From Lysobacter silvisoli (lineage in GTDB: Bacteria; Pseudomonadota; Gammaproteobacteria; Xanthomonadales; Xanthomonadaceae): DNA of 64,000 bases. The stretch is taken from positions 1 through 64,000 of the forward strand of contig NZ_QTSU01000003.1 in the NCBI RefSeq assembly GCF_003382365.1, in the 5' to 3' direction. Shown here piece after piece: positions 8,485-17,539 of the stretch; positions within the stretch are counted from its first letter, which is position 1; each line of letters starts with the position of its first letter. The notes below the pieces were generated by a model, which did not search any database, was not told where the DNA came from, and saw nothing but the letters and a program-made list of their open reading frames with translations. A program made the position numbers and the translations under genes.

Positions 8485-8514
8485 AAACGAAAACGGGCGC
8501 CCAAGGGCGCCCGT
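8485..8514 (-). terminator. Intrinsic terminator downstream of rhlB
   Basis: Perfect 10-bp inverted repeat ACGGGCGCCC (8493-8502) / GGGCGCCCGT (8505-8514). On the minus strand it runs into TTTTCGTTTCG, so it terminates rhlB. The hairpin may also slow plus-strand readthrough from the secreted-protein gene. Confidence 0.75.
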
Positions 8515-8550
8515 ATCGTGTCGCGCGGGCGGGCACCGGGCCCGCGCGCG

Positions 8551-10290
8551 TCAGTGCTGCGAACGCGGCGCGCGCGTGACCAGCGACTTCAGGCCGCGGC
8601 CGATGCGGCTGAGCAGGCCGGGCTTGGCCTCGCCGGACGCGGCCGGCGCCGGCTTGGCGGCGGCAGGCTTGCCGGCCGACGGCGCGGCGGCATTGGCCGC
8701 GGTCTGCACGCTGGCGCCCTCGGCGCCTTCGACGCGGCGACCGCCACGACGGCGACGGCGCTTGCGCGGCGCGCGCTCGCCTTCCACGGCCGGCGTGGCG
8801 GCGGCAGCGGCGGCAATGGGTGCCTCGCCTTCGACGCGCGGCTTGCGCTCGCGCGGCGGACGCGGCGCGGCGCCTTCGGCCGGTGCGGCATCGCCGGCTT
8901 CGCGGCGCGGGCGCTCGCTGCGCGAACCTTCACGGCGCGGACCGCCCTCGCGGCGACCGCCGTCGCGCGAACCGCCGCTGCGGCTGCGACCGCCGCCACC
9001 GCGGCGCGCGTCGTCGGCGGCGCGCTGCTCGCGCGCCTCCTTGAAGATCGCGCCGATGCTTTCGTTCTCTTCGCCTTCCTCGCCCGCCGGCACCTCGCGC
9101 GGAGCGCGCGGCAGCGCCACCAGCAGGTCGGCGTCGACCGTGGCCACCGGCAGCTTCTGCTCGATGTAGGACTCGATGTCCGGCAGGCTCATCGCGTAGC
9201 GCTCGCAGGCGAAGCTGATCGCGTCGCCCTCGGCGCCCAGGCGCGCGGTGCGGCCGATGCGGTGGACGTAGTCCTCGGCATCGAACGGCAGGTCGTAGTT
9301 GTAGACGTGGCTGACGCCGTCGATGTGCAGGCCGCGGGCGGCCACGTCGGTGGCGACCAGGATTTCCAGCTGGCCCTTCTGGAACTTGTTGAGCAGCGAC
9401 TCGCGCTTCTTCTGCGGCACGTCGCCCGAGAGCACGCCCACGCGGTAACCGCCGCGTTCCAGCGCGCGCGCCACGCGCTCGACCCAGGCCTTGGTGTTGA
9501 CGAACACCATGGTGCGCGCGCCCTCGCTGCGCGAGAGCAGGCCCAGCAGCAGCGGGATCTTCTCTTCGTCGGCCGGGAAGTAGACCTTCTGCCGGACCTT
9601 GGCCGCGGTGATGAACTCGGTCTCCACCACGACCTTCTCGGGCTCGTTCATGTGCTCGTAGGCCAGCTCCAGCACGCGGTGGCTGAGGGTGGCCGAGAAC
9701 AGCAGGGTCTGGCGCTCGGTGCGGATCGGCATGCGCCGCAGCAGGAAGCGGATGTCCTTGATGAAACCCAGGTCGAACATGCGGTCGGCTTCGTCCAGCA
9801 CGCACATCTCGCAGGCGTGCAGGCTGACCACCTTGTGCTGCTTGACGTAGTCGATCAGGCGGCCGGGCGTGGCGATGATCACGTCGGCGCCCTTCTGCAG
9901 CAGTTCGCGCTGCTTGTCGTAGTCCACGCCGCCGTAGACCAGGGCGAACTTCAGGCCCAGGTCGGAGCCGAACTTCACCGCGTCCTTATGGATCTGGATC
10001 GCCAGCTCGCGGGTCGGCGCCAGGATCAGGGCGCGCGGGTCCTCGGGCTTGCGCTCGGCCAGGGCCGGGCGGGTCAGCAGGCGGTTCATCACCGCGACCA
10101 GGAAGGCCAGGGTCTTGCCGGTGCCGGTCTGGGCCTGGCCGGCGACGTCGCGTCCGGTCAGGGCGATGGGCAGGGTCAGCGCCTGGATCGGCGTGCAGCG
10201 CGAGAAGCCGGCGGCTTCGAGGCCGGCGAGCAGGCTGGGATGCAGGTCGAACGAGGAAAACGTTACGTCGGTTAAGGGCTTGTCGCTCAT
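8551..10290 (-). CDS. rhlB: DEAD-box ATP-dependent RNA helicase RhlB
   Basis: 579 residues. The helicase core (about 1-400) has the Q motif with upstream Phe, Walker [19 protein letters not shown] ([12 protein letters not shown]), SAT, and [14 protein letters not shown] with [10 protein letters not shown]. Residues from about 390 form a long basic, Arg/Gly/Ala-rich disordered tail ([31 protein letters not shown]), as in xanthomonad RhlB. It unwinds structured RNA during mRNA decay. The start [18 protein letters not shown] at 10290 matches family members; the open frame upstream of it is not coding. Confidence 0.95.
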   Translation of the reverse strand: MSDKPLTDVTFSSFDLHPSLLAGLEAAGFSRCTPIQALTLPIALTGRDVAGQAQTGTGKTLAFLVAVMNRLLTRPALAERKPEDPRALILAPTRELAIQIHKDAVKFGSDLGLKFALVYGGVDYDKQRELLQKGADVIIATPGRLIDYVKQHKVVSLHACEMCVLDEADRMFDLGFIKDIRFLLRRMPIRTERQTLLFSATLSHRVLELAYEHMNEPEKVVVETEFITAAKVRQKVYFPADEEKIPLLLGLLSRSEGARTMVFVNTKAWVERVARALERGGYRVGVLSGDVPQKKRESLLNKFQKGQLEILVATDVAARGLHIDGVSHVYNYDLPFDAEDYVHRIGRTARLGAEGDAISFACERYAMSLPDIESYIEQKLPVATVDADLLVALPRAPREVPAGEEGEENESIGAIFKEAREQRAADDARRGGGGRSRSGGSRDGGRREGGPRREGSRSERPRREAGDAAPAEGAAPRPPRERKPRVEGEAPIAAAAAATPAVEGERAPRKRRRRRGGRRVEGAEGASVQTAANAAAPSAGKPAAAKPAPAASGEAKPGLLSRIGRGLKSLVTRAPRSQH

Positions 10291-10508
10291 ACTTCTTCTA
10301 AAGGGTCCGCGCGCAGGGCTGCGCTTGCGTGGGTGGCGTCGGCGAAGCAGACTGCCGGGGCCGGGCTGACCGCCCACAGGCGTGGGGCCGATCCGGCGTT
10401 CTGCCTCTCCATGAGGCCGTGGCGCAGCCCTTGAAGGTGCCGCGAAACGCCCCAGTTTACCGTAAGGCCCCGCCCGGCATGGCCCGCCCGGGGTTCCATT
10501 CAAGAATT

Positions 10509-10525
10509 GCCCGTTCCGTACGGGC
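10509..10525 (+). promoter_or_regulatory. Small hairpin in the trxA leader
   Basis: GCCCGT (10509-10514) / ACGGGC (10520-10525) forms a 6-bp stem about 20 nt before the trxA start codon. It may affect translation. Sequence symmetry is the only evidence. Confidence 0.25.
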
Positions 10526-10545
10526 GAGTACCGCAGGAGATCCCC

Positions 10546-10878
10546 GTGAGCGAGAAAGTTGTGCATGCTGGCGCTTCCGATTTCGACGCCACCGTGCTGC
10601 AGTCGTCCGAACCCGTCCTGGTCGATTTCTGGGCCCCGTGGTGCGGCCCGTGCAAGGCGATCGGGCCGATCGTCGAGCAGCTGGCCGACCAGTACGAGGG
10701 CAAGGCCAAGGTGGTCAAGGTCGACGTGCAGGAACACCCCGCTCTGGGCGTGCGCTTCAACGTGCGCAGCATCCCCATGCTGCTGATGTTCAAGGACGGC
10801 CAGGTCCATTCCAGCCAGATGGGCGCCCCGCCGAACATCAAGTCGATCCTGACCCAGATGATCGACCGCGCGATCTGA
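10546..10878 (+). CDS. trxA: Thioredoxin
   Basis: 110 residues, normal thioredoxin length. The active site WCGPCK has redox Cys33 and Cys36, and the cis-proline loop [11 protein letters not shown] is present. It reduces protein disulfides in the cytoplasm. The GTG at 10546 is preferred over the upstream ATG at 10507 because AGGAG lies 6 nt before it and the resulting N terminus (MSEKVVHAG) matches family members. It is divergent from rhlB and upstream of rho, a neighbourhood common in gammaproteobacteria. Confidence 0.95.
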   Translation: MSEKVVHAGASDFDATVLQSSEPVLVDFWAPWCGPCKAIGPIVEQLADQYEGKAKVVKVDVQEHPALGVRFNVRSIPMLLMFKDGQVHSSQMGAPPNIKSILTQMIDRAI

Positions 10879-10888
10879 TCCCGCGCTC

Positions 10889-10920
10889 CGGCCTGTGCCC
10901 CGCACCGCGGGCGCAGGCCG
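10889..10920 (+). terminator. GC-rich hairpin after trxA
   Basis: 12-bp stem CGGCCTGTGCCC (10889-10900) / GGGCGCAGGCCG (10909-10920) with one G-U pair and an 8-nt loop, ten bases after the trxA stop. There is no U tract, so termination would be inefficient. It could instead be a processing or attenuation element before rho. Confidence 0.4.
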
Positions 10921-11118
10921 CCGGGCCCGGTCCGGCAACGTGAACGGCAAGCCCCGCAACGCTTGCCGCCACGCAACAGCAGTGCTAGTTTCGCCATACC
11001 CGGCGCGCACCCGCAGTACGGCAGCGCCGCACCCCTTCTAGCAACTCATCATCCACCCACGTCCCCGACGTCCCGCTCGCCGCCTGCGAGCGCTCGCCCC
11101 TTAGCGAGGATTCCCTGC

Positions 11119-12816
11119 TTGTCCGATAACACCCCCGACGCTGGCGATACCGCCGAAAAGCGCGTGCGCAAGTCGCGTGTCGCCAAAGCCGACGCCGCTC
11201 CCGCCGCCAGCCAGCCCGCTCCCGTAACCCCCGCCGCCGCTCCGGCTCCGGCACCGGCGCCCAGCGCGCCCCCCGCACCTCCCGCTCCTTCCGCAGGCGA
11301 GTCCGCACCGGCCCCGGCCGCTGCCGAGAGCGCGCCGCAGGGCGGCGGCGACGGCAACCCGAATTCGAACAACCCGCAGCGCGACGGCGGCGGCAACTAC
11401 GAAGGCCGCGGCAACCGTCGCGACCGTTTCCGCAACCGCCGCGACCGCGATCGCGACCGTGGCGGCCGCCCGCGCGACGACGGCATGAACGACAACGGCA
11501 ACGGCGAGAACTTCGTCCCGCGCCCGCACCCGCAGGTGCCCGAGGGCTTCCCGCAGTACTCGCTGGGCGACCTCAAGCGCATGCCGGCGCCCAAGCTGCT
11601 GGACCTGGCCGACCAGCTGAGCATCCAGGAAGGCGTGGCCCGCGCGCGCAAGCAGGACGTGATCTTCGCCCTGCTCAAGGTGCTCACCCGCCACGGCGAA
11701 GGCGTGGCCGCCGACGGCGTGCTGGAAATCCTGCCCGACGGCTTCGGCTTCCTGCGCGCGGCCGAGGCCAGCTACCTGGCCGGCCCGGACGACACCTACA
11801 TCTCGCCCAGCCAGATCCGTCGCTTCAACCTGCGCACCGGCGACCACCTGTCCGGCCGCATCCGCTTCCCCAAGGACGGCGAGCGCTACTTCGCCCTGTC
11901 GGTGGTGGACAGCATCAACGGCGAGCCGCTGGAAGCGTCCAAGAACAAGGTCCTGTTCGAGAACCTGACCCCGCTGTTCCCGCGCAAGCGCTTCCGCCTG
12001 GAACGCGGCGACGGCTCCACCGAAGACATCACCGGCCGCATCCTGGATCTGATGGCGCCGCAGGGCAAGGGCCAGCGCGCCCTGATCGTCTCGCCGCCCA
12101 AGGCCGGCAAGACGATGATGATGCAGCAGGTGGCCACGGCCATCACCACCAACCACCCGGACGTGCACCTGATCGTGCTGCTGGTGGACGAGCGCCCGGA
12201 AGAAGTGACCGAAATGCAGCGCACCGTGCGCGGCGAAGTGGTCAGCTCCACCTTCGACGAACCCGCCGGCCGCCACGTCCAGGTCGCCGAGATGGTGATC
12301 GAGCGCGCCAAGCGCCTGGTCGAACACAAGAAGGACGTGGTGATCCTGCTCGACTCGATCACCCGCCTGGCCCGCGCCTACAACAACGTGGTGCCGTCCT
12401 CGGGCAAGGTGCTCACCGGCGGCGTCGACGCCAACGCCCTGCACCGCCCCAAGCGCTTCTTCGGCGCCGCGCGCAACGTCGAGGAAGGCGGCTCGCTGAC
12501 CATCATCGCCACGGCGCTGATCGACACCGGCAGCAAGATGGACGAGGTGATCTACGAAGAGTTCAAGGGCACCGGCAACTCCGAAGTGCACCTGGACCGC
12601 CGCATCGCCGAAAAGCGCGTCTACCCCGCGATCAACATCAACCGCTCCGGCACCCGCCGCGAGGACCTGCTGATCGAGCCGGAACTGCTGCAGAAGATCT
12701 GGATCCTGCGCAAGCTGCTGCACGGCATGGACGAGATCGGCGCGATGGAGTTCCTGCTGGACAAGATGAAGACGACCAAGAGCAACGACGAGTTCTTCAG
12801 CTCGATGAAGCGCTGA
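11119..12816 (+). CDS. rho: Transcription termination factor Rho
   Basis: 565 residues, hexameric RNA-dependent ATPase. The C-terminal part has the RNA-binding domain ([19 protein letters not shown]), Walker [12 protein letters not shown], Walker [17 protein letters not shown] and the R-loop. The N terminus carries an extra disordered segment of about 130 residues, first Ala/Pro-rich and then Arg/Asp-rich ([16 protein letters not shown]), as in xanthomonads and longer than the 419-residue E. coli form. A TTG start at 11119 is inferred: GAGGA sits 8 nt upstream and the product then begins [10 protein letters not shown]. The frame is open further upstream, but that part shows no ribosome site. 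Confidence 0.95.
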   Translation: MSDNTPDAGDTAEKRVRKSRVAKADAAPAASQPAPVTPAAAPAPAPAPSAPPAPPAPSAGESAPAPAAAESAPQGGGDGNPNSNNPQRDGGGNYEGRGNRRDRFRNRRDRDRDRGGRPRDDGMNDNGNGENFVPRPHPQVPEGFPQYSLGDLKRMPAPKLLDLADQLSIQEGVARARKQDVIFALLKVLTRHGEGVAADGVLEILPDGFGFLRAAEASYLAGPDDTYISPSQIRRFNLRTGDHLSGRIRFPKDGERYFALSVVDSINGEPLEASKNKVLFENLTPLFPRKRFRLERGDGSTEDITGRILDLMAPQGKGQRALIVSPPKAGKTMMMQQVATAITTNHPDVHLIVLLVDERPEEVTEMQRTVRGEVVSSTFDEPAGRHVQVAEMVIERAKRLVEHKKDVVILLDSITRLARAYNNVVPSSGKVLTGGVDANALHRPKRFFGAARNVEEGGSLTIIATALIDTGSKMDEVIYEEFKGTGNSEVHLDRRIAEKRVYPAININRSGTRREDLLIEPELLQKIWILRKLLHGMDEIGAMEFLLDKMKTTKSNDEFFSSMKR

Positions 12817-12839
12817 GGTTCGCCTCGCCCTTGTCGCGA

Positions 12840-12871
12840 AACGCCCCGCCTTGTGCGGGGCGTTTTGTTTT
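12840..12871 (+). terminator. Rho-independent terminator of rho
   Basis: 10-bp stem AACGCCCCGC (12840-12849) / GCGGGGCGTT (12855-12864) with loop CTTGT, followed by TTGTTTTG. It lies 23 bases after the rho stop codon. Confidence 0.85.
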
Positions 12872-12886
12872 GGGGTGGTTGCGGGC

Positions 12887-13369
12887 TGCCCTCACCCCAA
12901 CCCCTCTCCCGCAAGCGGGAGAGGGGCTAAAGCAAAGCGGCATCGGATCTGTCCCCTCTCCCGCTTGCGGGAGAGGGCTAGGGTGAGGGGATGAGCGCAA
13001 CGCGCGAATGCTCTTGATCCTCGCTCGGGCACCGAACTCGCCGTCCAATGGAAGACCCGGAGGGCGGCGCACAGGACGTGCGCCGTTTTCCGCTCGGGCA
13101 GGAGGCCCGATCGGAAAATCCCCGCGCACGCTCCGCTCCCGCACGGGAGCTCTGGGGCAGCGTTTTTCTTTGGTTACTTTCTCTTGACGCTTATCAAAAG
13201 AAAGTGACCCGGCCGCTTGCGGACAGAAGCTGTTGCTGTTGCTTCGACCAACACACCCACACACCTTCGCGAGTTCGGAGCTGATCGCGGCTCACGCCGC
13301 TCCTACAGAAAGCAGAAAGCTGCGCCGAAGTTGCGGGTTCGCGGTCGCAGCTTGCGCAGCTCCTACAGG
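12887..13369. repeat. Composite interspersed intergenic repeat, copy A
   Basis: First of three related copies in the window. Parts in order: an inverted pair of CTCTCCCGC/GCGGGAGAG hairpins bounded by CCCTCACCCC and GGGTGAGGGG; a segment ending in a gcgccgtttt motif; a hairpin GGTTACTTTC...GAAAGTGACC (13172-13187 / 13194-13209) with a 6-nt loop; and terminal GTAG-REP-like units (GCGGCTCACGCCGCTCCTAC near 13284 and a diverged one near 13341). Short open frames inside it are not credible genes. It lies between the convergent rho and effector genes. Confidence 0.8.
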
Positions 13370-13382
13370 AAGCGATTGGGGC

Positions 13383-13414
13383 AAAAAGAAACGCCCCGCG
13401 ATGCGGGGCGTTTC
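13383..13414 (-). terminator. Rho-independent terminator of the XVIPCD gene
   Basis: 12-bp stem GAAACGCCCCGC (13388-13399) / GCGGGGCGTTTC (13403-13414), loop GAT, with five T on the minus strand (13383-13387). It lies 20 bases past the stop of the minus-strand gene. Confidence 0.85.
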
Positions 13415-13433
13415 GGTGGCGCGGGTTGCCGAC

Positions 13434-15230
13434 TCAGAACCCGCGGCCGGCACCCTGCGTCGTCTGCTGCGTCGGCGCGTCGCCGGCGGCCATGTTGCGC
13501 GCCGCCAGCTGGCTGCTGACTTCCAGGCTCTGGCTAGAGCCGGCGGCCACGTCGATCGAGACCATGCGTCGGTTGGCCGAGGCGGGATCGCCCTGCACCG
13601 CGAACAGTTTGCTGCCGTCCTTGCTCGCGAACAGATGGTCGACCTGGGTCAGGCCGCCGTCGCGGCTGACCGGCACCAGCGCCGCGGCCAGGTTCTTCTG
13701 CTGCTGCTCGTCCAGCTTGGCCGCGCCCGTATCCACGCCCTTCACCTTGTCCAGCATGTCCTTGTACATGCCGTTGAGCGAGTTGGCGCTGCTGCTGAGG
13801 ATGCCGGCCACGCGCAGGCCTTCGTCCAGCGCGCCGCCGAGCTTGTTGGTGTTGCGGTTGGCCGCTTCCTGCTGCGCGGGCGGCAGCAGATAGGTGCCGC
13901 GCTCGCGGTCGCCATCGCGGTCTCGCACGTAGCGCTTCACGTCCTGCAGTTCCAGGTCCAGGAACTCCTTGGACGAGCCCTTGGCCGCACGCGCCAGCTC
14001 CATGGCCTGCTGCGCGGTCAGGCGCTCCAGGCCCTGGCCGGAGGCGAGCACGTCCACCAGCGACTCGGGCTGCACCTTCTGCTTGAGGAAGGCCAGGAAG
14101 CGCTCGCGCGTTTCCGCGTTTTCGCCCATGGCGTCGAGCACGCGGGTGGCGGTGGACAGGGCGTTGCCGGCGTCGGTGGGCATGCCCGAGATCTGGCGCA
14201 TGATGCCGTTGATCGCCTTGCGCGGTTCCAGGCCTTCGGCGAACGGGAAACGCTCGCGGAACTCGTCCCAGCGCGGCGCCAGCAGGGCTTCGCGCGCGCG
14301 CTTGATCAGCTCGTAAGCGCCCGCGGCGAAGGCGACGATGGCCACGCCGGCCGGGGCCACGCCGATCAGGCCGGTGACCAGCGGGCTGCGGATGCCCATC
14401 ATCATCGCGGTGCTGCCGATGTTGCCGGCCAGCTTGAAGCCGTTGCTGAGCAGGTCGAACGCGGCGTCCACGCGCTGGTCGGTGTCCAGCGGTTTGCGCG
14501 TGATCGGGTCGCGGCCGTTGAACACGCGGGTGGCGTCGCGACCGATGGCCTTGGCATCAGTGGCCACGCCCTTGACCGCGGTGTAGCGCTCCAGGATCTT
14601 GGCCGCCTCGCGTTCGCGGCCGCTCTTGAGCGCGAACTCCAGCACCGCGGCCATCGCCACCGCGTCCACCGGCTTGCCGGCCTGGCTGGCGGCGCTGCCG
14701 GCCTTGATCGCCGCTTCCAGCGCTTCCAGGGTCTGCGCCACGTCGCCGTGGCCGCCGCTGCGCGCCAGCTGCTTGAGCTGTTCGATCGAGGCATCGACCG
14801 GCGCTTCGGGCGCGGCGTCGCGCTGCGCCGACCAGGTCTTGGCATAACCGACCAGCGCGGCCTGGGTGGCGGCGGGCACCTCCACCGCGTAACCGTGGAA
14901 CGGCGGCGCCATGCGGCCGTCGCTGCGCGATTCGCCGGGGTTGAGTTTCCACACCAAGGGCGTTTGCGCGAGCGCGCCGCCGGGCCCCGATACCGAGGCG
15001 ATGGTCGCCTCCAGGGTGTCTTCGTCGACGACCTGGCCGTTGCGTTGCAAGGCGTCGGCGACCACCGCGCGCAGGATGTTGCCGCGCGACCATTCTTCGT
15101 CGGCCGGCAACAGCGCGGTGTAGTTGAGCGCGCGCTCCTGCGGCGCGCCTTGTCCTGCGTACCAGCGTCGGGCGGCGAATCCCGCCCGCGCGTCCCCCTC
15201 ATGAGGGGTCGTATCGACCACTGCATTCAT
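13434..15230 (-). CDS. Putative type IV secretion effector with C-terminal XVIPCD
   Basis: 598 residues. The last 90 or so match the XVIPCD recruitment tail of Xanthomonadales T4SS antibacterial effectors: GLTQVDHLFASKDGSKLFAVQG (526-547 region), PASANRRMVSIDV and a Gln-rich end (QQTTQ). There is no signal peptide, as expected for T4SS cargo. Residues 1-500 match no toxin domain I know. They are largely helical, with a hydrophobic stretch at about 273-306 (SPLVTGLIGVAPAGVAIVAF) that may insert into membranes. The ATG at 15230 follows GGAG by 8 nt. No toxin activity can be assigned from sequence. Confidence 0.7.
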   Translation of the reverse strand: MNAVVDTTPHEGDARAGFAARRWYAGQGAPQERALNYTALLPADEEWSRGNILRAVVADALQRNGQVVDEDTLEATIASVSGPGGALAQTPLVWKLNPGESRSDGRMAPPFHGYAVEVPAATQAALVGYAKTWSAQRDAAPEAPVDASIEQLKQLARSGGHGDVAQTLEALEAAIKAGSAASQAGKPVDAVAMAAVLEFALKSGREREAAKILERYTAVKGVATDAKAIGRDATRVFNGRDPITRKPLDTDQRVDAAFDLLSNGFKLAGNIGSTAMMMGIRSPLVTGLIGVAPAGVAIVAFAAGAYELIKRAREALLAPRWDEFRERFPFAEGLEPRKAINGIMRQISGMPTDAGNALSTATRVLDAMGENAETRERFLAFLKQKVQPESLVDVLASGQGLERLTAQQAMELARAAKGSSKEFLDLELQDVKRYVRDRDGDRERGTYLLPPAQQEAANRNTNKLGGALDEGLRVAGILSSSANSLNGMYKDMLDKVKGVDTGAAKLDEQQQKNLAAALVPVSRDGGLTQVDHLFASKDGSKLFAVQGDPASANRRMVSIDVAAGSSQSLEVSSQLAARNMAAGDAPTQQTTQGAGRGF

Positions 15231-15381
15231 TGCACTTACTCCATGTCCGGTGAGATAGCTCCTGGGTACACCAACCCCTGGCGCTCCGGCCGGGGGTCGA
15301 GTCCGCATCATGCGCCGGTCGGGGAGCGGGGGCAATTCGGGGGCGAATGGAGCCCTGTTCAGGAGCAGGAGTTAGTGGGTA

Positions 15382-15435
15382 GGAGTTAGGAGTTAGCCAA
15401 ATCCAGCGGACCCGCTTCCGCTGACTCCTAACTCC
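15382..15435 (-). terminator. Long imperfect hairpin between two minus-strand genes
   Basis: GGAGTTAGGAGTTAG (15382-15396) pairs with CTGACTCCTAACTCC (15421-15435) with one G-U pair. A second possible stem AGCGGA (15405-15410) / TCCGCT (15417-15422) lies inside. It comes after the stop of the gene at 15457 and before the XVIPCD gene. It lacks a U tract, so its role is uncertain. Confidence 0.35.
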
Positions 15436-15456
15436 CACCCTCTATTTTCTAAAGCC

Positions 15457-16281
15457 CTACTCCACACTCTCCAGGTCCGACTCCACCCGATGCCAGCCGC
15501 TGGCGTCGCGGCGCATCAGCACGCGGCCGCGGCGGCGGATCTCGTCGCGGTCCACGCCTTCGACCCAGAGCACGACCTCGTCGCCGTGCTGGCGGCCGCG
15601 GGCGATCACGGCCTGCACCGGTTCGCCGTCGCGCAGCGACTTCAGCGACTCCTTGACCGTGCCGGGGTCGTCTTCGGGGAAGCGCCAGCGCGCGTCCTCG
15701 CCGCCCATGCGCCGCAACGCGGCGACGTCGCCCTGGGCCAGCGCGGCCAGCCAGGCGCTGTAGGCCGCGCCCGGGGCGCCACCGCCGGCCGGCAAGGCGT
15801 TTCCTGGCGCGGGGACGACCGGCGCGTCGAAGCGCAGGTCGAAGTCGTAGGGCGTGCCGAGGAAGTCGCCTTCGGCCAGGGCCCAGCGCCCGGCGACGGC
15901 GGCGGCCTGGTGGCGCTGCAACTGCAGCTCGCCGTAGCCGCCGCTGTTGAAGCCTTCGGGCGAATAGAACAGGCCGCATTCGTTGCCGTCGGCGGTGATG
16001 CAGATGCGCACGAAACCGCCGGGCGGCGCCTGTTCGCGCACGGCATCGAGCGGGTCGAAGGCCGCGGCGATGCGCTGCGCGTCCAGCGGCGCGGCGCTGA
16101 GGAAGACCAGGGTGCGGCGCTGCTCGGCCAGGTCGGTGGGCTCTTCGGCGACCGCGACCGCATGCTGCACGGCCAGCCGCGCCGTACCGTAGCGGAAATG
16201 GCCGGAAGCCGACTGCGCCTGCGCGGCGCCCATGGCCAAGGCAGCCAGGGCGGCGGCGAGGCATCGCGAATGCAAGGTCAT
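15457..16281 (-). CDS. Secreted protein of unknown function
   Basis: 274 residues with a signal peptide (CLAAALAALAMGAAQAQS) and no lipobox. I recognise no domain over the first 160 mature residues. The C-terminal 100 residues (AAYSAWLAALAQGDVAALRRM followed by strand-rich sequence) look like the NTF2-like fold seen in many periplasmic proteins, but that is weak. AGGAG lies 7 nt before the ATG. It lies upstream of, and in the same direction as, the XVIPCD effector gene, 226 bases away, so an immunity role is possible but unsupported. An alternative is a partner of the TonB-like protein just upstream. Confidence 0.75.
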   Translation of the reverse strand: MTLHSRCLAAALAALAMGAAQAQSASGHFRYGTARLAVQHAVAVAEEPTDLAEQRRTLVFLSAAPLDAQRIAAAFDPLDAVREQAPPGGFVRICITADGNECGLFYSPEGFNSGGYGELQLQRHQAAAVAGRWALAEGDFLGTPYDFDLRFDAPVVPAPGNALPAGGGAPGAAYSAWLAALAQGDVAALRRMGGEDARWRFPEDDPGTVKESLKSLRDGEPVQAVIARGRQHGDEVVLWVEGVDRDEIRRRGRVLMRRDASGWHRVESDLESVE

Positions 16282-16342
16282 GGCGGCGCTCCTGTCGCGG
16301 GGTCCTGCCCTAGCGGACGTAAGCGCGGCGCGGCGGCGGACA

Positions 16343-16371
16343 ACGGCCGCCGGGATGGGCCCGGCGGCCGT
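16343..16371 (-). terminator. GC-rich hairpin downstream of the TonB-domain gene
   Basis: 12-bp stem ACGGCCGCCGGG (16343-16354) / CCCGGCGGCCGT (16360-16371) with a 5-nt loop, about 10 bases after the stop of the minus-strand gene. No U run follows. Confidence 0.4.
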
Positions 16372-16382
16372 CGCGGCTTCGC

Positions 16383-17273
16383 TTACAGGGCGACGCCCTT
16401 CACTTCGCTGGTCAGGCGCACGGCGCTGGCCAGGGGCAGCAGGTCGCCCGAGTCCAGGTCGGACACGCCGATGCGCTGGGCCTGCGCGTCGCCGCGCAGC
16501 CAGGCGGCCTCGCGGCGCTCGCCGCGGACCTCGGTGCGCCACTGGCCGGGGCGGGTCTCGCGGTGGCCGGGGGCGTGGTATTCCACCGGCATGCTCACGG
16601 TCAGGTCGCGCGCGTTGGGCGTGGCGCCGGCGAGCACCTGCACGTCGAATTGCCATTCGCGCGCGGCGCGCACGCTGGACTGCTCGAAGGCCTTCACGCC
16701 CTGGGCCAGGGTCTGCGCGCTGCCCTGAGCGTTGAACAGGCTGGTCTGCACCGGCACGGCCTCGAGCACGCGGCCTTCGGGCGACAGGCGCAGGTACAGC
16801 AGGACCATGCCGCTGACGCCGGCGCGCGCCAGCGACATCGGGTAGCCCGGCGCGCCGATCTTGCGCGAGGCGATGGTCGCCGCAGCCGGCGGCGCATCGG
16901 GCATCACGGCCTGGTTGTTGGCGGGGAAGGTGACGTTGTCCACCGACACCGCGTATTGCTCGTTGCCCAGGTCGCGCGCGGCCAGGGTCACGCGCATGCG
17001 TGCGCGGGCCGTGACCGGCTGGCCCTGCACCAGCACCGGCTCGAAACGCCAGCTGCGCACCTGCTTTTCCAGGCTGACGCGCACGTTGTCGGGCAAGGGG
17101 GTTTCGCTGCGGTAGTCGAGCAAGGCGCCGCTGGGGTCGATCTTGATCTCGCTGTCCACGCGCGTGGTCATCAGGCTGTTGACCGCCGGGGACGGCGGCG
17201 CCTGCGCCGACGCCGGCAGGGCGAAGGCGATGGCCAGGCCGCACGCGGCCAGGCGGAGGGAGTTTCCTTGCAT
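16383..17273 (-). CDS. Secreted protein with a TonB-type C-terminal domain
   Basis: 296 residues. A signal peptide (LRLAACGLAIAFALPASA) is followed by a domain of about 120 residues and then a TonB_C-like domain: GAPGYPMSLARAGVSGMVLLYLRLSPEGRV and AAREWQF are the usual landmarks. True TonB proteins have an uncleaved membrane anchor and a Pro-rich spacer, both missing here, so it is probably a periplasmic stand-alone domain rather than an energy transducer. The ATG at 17273 follows AGGAG by 7 nt; an upstream ATG at 17354 gives no signal peptide at the N terminus. Confidence 0.8.
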   Translation of the reverse strand: MQGNSLRLAACGLAIAFALPASAQAPPSPAVNSLMTTRVDSEIKIDPSGALLDYRSETPLPDNVRVSLEKQVRSWRFEPVLVQGQPVTARARMRVTLAARDLGNEQYAVSVDNVTFPANNQAVMPDAPPAAATIASRKIGAPGYPMSLARAGVSGMVLLYLRLSPEGRVLEAVPVQTSLFNAQGSAQTLAQGVKAFEQSSVRAAREWQFDVQVLAGATPNARDLTVSMPVEYHAPGHRETRPGQWRTEVRGERREAAWLRGDAQAQRIGVSDLDSGDLLPLASAVRLTSEVKGVAL

Positions 17274-17539
17274 GTTGTAGCTCCTGTGATTGTGCTGAGT
17301 CCGCGCGGCCGCCGGCATCCGGCCGGTCGGCGCGCGCGGGGTGCAGCTTAACAACGCGCGCGGCGCGGCGGCGTGGCCGCCGCACCGTTTTGGCGCATGT
17401 CTTGGGCGTGTTGCGGCGCCGCATGCGGCGATTGGACCGCCACGGCGGAAGCTGTTTCCCGTCAGCGCGCCCCCACCGCGGCGGGTGCGCTGGGTAAGAT
17501 GGAAGCGCGCGCATCCGGCGCGAGCGAATGGGTCGATGC

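Noticed and set aside
12887-13433. Short open frames within the composite repeat, such as 13048-13284
   Set aside because: They repeat the same amino-acid patterns in all three copies because the DNA is an interspersed non-coding repeat.
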